From positions 1 to 14,888 of the forward strand of contig QNZV01000140.1 of the NCBI GenBank assembly GCA_003978395.1: a stretch of 14,888 nt of DNA, in the 5' to 3' direction. The DNA comes from Sulfurovum sp. Its GTDB lineage: Bacteria; Campylobacterota; Campylobacteria; Campylobacterales; Sulfurovaceae. The notes below the pieces were generated by a model. It saw only the letters and a list, made by a program, of their open reading frames with translations, did not search any database and had not been told where the DNA came from. The position numbers and the translations under genes were made by a program. Positions 13,796 to 14,888 of the stretch are shown piece by piece; the stretch's first letter is position 1, and each line of letters begins with the position of its first letter.

Positions 13796-14888
13796 TTGGC
13801 AACCACAACAAAAGAAATCAAACAACTATTAGAACAAAGAATCCTAGTTATTGACGGTGCAACAGGTACACAGATACAAAACTTAGAAATCCCCAAAGAG
13901 GCATGGTTAGATGACAAAGGGATAGACCAAGAGGGGTGTAATGAACTTCTAAATGCCACAGCACCAGAGCTTATGCGAGAAGTACATAACGGTTATGCAA
14001 AAGCAGGTGCAGACATTATTAAAACCAATACTTTTGGGACAATGCCGTGGGTACTTGATGAGTACGATATGGGCGAACGGTGTTATGAGCTTTCCAAATT
14101 GGGTGCAGAGATTGTAAAAGATGTTTGTGACCAATACTCTACGCCTGAAAAACCACGATTTGTTTTGGGTTCAATTGGACCAGGAACAAAACTCCCCTCT
14201 TTGGGACATATTCACTATGATGAGATGTATGAGGGGTATAAAACCACAGCATTAGGGCTTATTGATGGTGGGTGTGACATCTTTATGTTAGAGACCTGTC
14301 AAGACCCACTACAGATTAAATCAGCTCTTCATGCTTGTGAAGATGCGAACAAAGAACGGGGTGTGGAACTTCCTATTATGATTTCAGTAACCATTGAGCT
14401 TAGTGGAAGTATGCTGATTGGAACCGATGCTACGACCATTGTAACAATTTTAGAGCCATTTGATATTCTCTCTCTTGGGTTCAACTGTGGAACAGGTCCT
14501 GACCAAGTTAAAAAGCACTTGCGAACCCTTTCTGAACTTTGTAATATTCCCATTTCAGTTCATGCCAATGCAGGTTTACCACAAAACCGAGGAGGGTACA
14601 CCTACTATCCAATGGGACCAGATGAGTTTACAGCTAAACAGCTAGAGTTTACCGAGTTTGATGGAGTCTCCTTTTTAGGTGGATGTTGTGGAACTACACC
14701 TCAACACATTCATGCACTTCAAAAAGCTGTAAAAGGGATGAAGCCAAAAAAACCAACAGGTCAAGTCTCCCCAAGTATCGCTTCACTCTTTAATACTACT
14801 GAACTCTTTCAAGAACCTGCTCCACTGCTTATCGGAGAGCGTTCAAACTCAACAGGTTCAAAAGCTTTTAGAGAGCTAATTATCGCTT
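13796..14888 (+). CDS. metH: Cobalamin-dependent methionine synthase, N-terminal part
   Basis: Transfers a methyl group from methyl-tetrahydrofolate to homocysteine via B12 to make methionine; cytoplasmic. The first 364 codons are present of a family length above 1,100, open at the window's right edge. Residues about 10-315 are the homocysteine-binding barrel: VIDGATGTQIQ near the start, ADIIKTNTFGT (72-82), and zinc ligands Cys231 (GFNCGTGP) and Cys297-Cys298 (GGCCGTTP). Residues 344 onward begin the folate (pterin) domain with IGERSNSTGSKAF. The start is TTG with AAAGG six bases upstream; an in-frame TAA lies just before it and there is no ATG nearby, so TTG is nearly forced. It is preceded by the REPIN-like repeat and is divergent from the C40 lipoprotein. 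Confidence 0.95.
   Translation, partial: MATTTKEIKQLLEQRILVIDGATGTQIQNLEIPKEAWLDDKGIDQEGCNELLNATAPELMREVHNGYAKAGADIIKTNTFGTMPWVLDEYDMGERCYELSKLGAEIVKDVCDQYSTPEKPRFVLGSIGPGTKLPSLGHIHYDEMYEGYKTTALGLIDGGCDIFMLETCQDPLQIKSALHACEDANKERGVELPIMISVTIELSGSMLIGTDATTIVTILEPFDILSLGFNCGTGPDQVKKHLRTLSELCNIPISVHANAGLPQNRGGYTYYPMGPDEFTAKQLEFTEFDGVSFLGGCCGTTPQHIHALQKAVKGMKPKKPTGQVSPSIASLFNTTELFQEPAPLLIGERSNSTGSKAFRELIIA

Noticed and set aside
13949..14134. Short open frames opposite and within metH (also 14329-14553 and 14460-14645)
   Set aside because: They overlap the strongly conserved MetH barrel in other frames and have no family features.

Overview
This is an AT-rich, gene-dense chromosomal window that looks like a member of the Campylobacterota (formerly Epsilonproteobacteria). 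The evidence is the protein style, promoters built around TATAAT-like -10 boxes with little -35 signal and short leaders, and gene order. From memory, the order ubiX-coaD-tmk and the order nadK-recN-x-tatD-mltD-rlpA-kdsC-lptC both occur in Campylobacter jejuni. The presence of hisB, a long C40 lipoprotein and metH suggests a free-living relative of the Sulfurimonas or Sulfurovum type, but I cannot assign a genus. All genes look like core genes; there is no prophage, insertion sequence, CRISPR array or defence island.

Left part (1-2006, minus strand): ubiX, coaD and the 5' part of tmk form a tight operon (3-bp and 0-bp gaps). Upstream lie a tRNA-Leu(CAA) gene with its own candidate promoter and a gene for the nucleoid protein HU.

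Middle (2115-12296, plus strand): ftsK diverges from HU. It is followed by nadK and recN (2-bp gap), two tandem paralogous membrane-anchored LysM genes, tatD, a MltD-type lytic transglycosylase, a small SPOR-domain protein, then hisB-kdsC-lptC (overlapping genes). Envelope functions are concentrated here: division and chromosome translocation (FtsK), peptidoglycan binding (two LysM proteins and one SPOR protein), peptidoglycan cleavage (MltD) and LPS synthesis and export (KdsC, LptC). In the C. jejuni order as I remember it, a response regulator sits between recN and tatD and an RlpA with a double-psi beta-barrel follows mltD. Here those slots hold the LysM pair and a SPOR-only protein.

Right part: a convergent lipoprotein with NlpC/P60 (C40) peptidase and SH3 domains overlaps the 3' end of lptC by 14 bp, and there is no lptA next to lptC. 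A 184-bp gap then carries a REPIN-like nested inverted repeat (two 8-bp-stem hairpins in mirror orientation, the left one preceded by GTAG). It leads into metH, which starts with TTG and runs off the window.

No intergenic stretch exceeds 300 bases. I did not find a clearly new multi-gene system. The best leads are the LysM pair, the SPOR-only protein in the rlpA position, the REPIN-like element in the probable metH leader, and two start-site questions (ftsK, and a possibly leaderless C40 gene).
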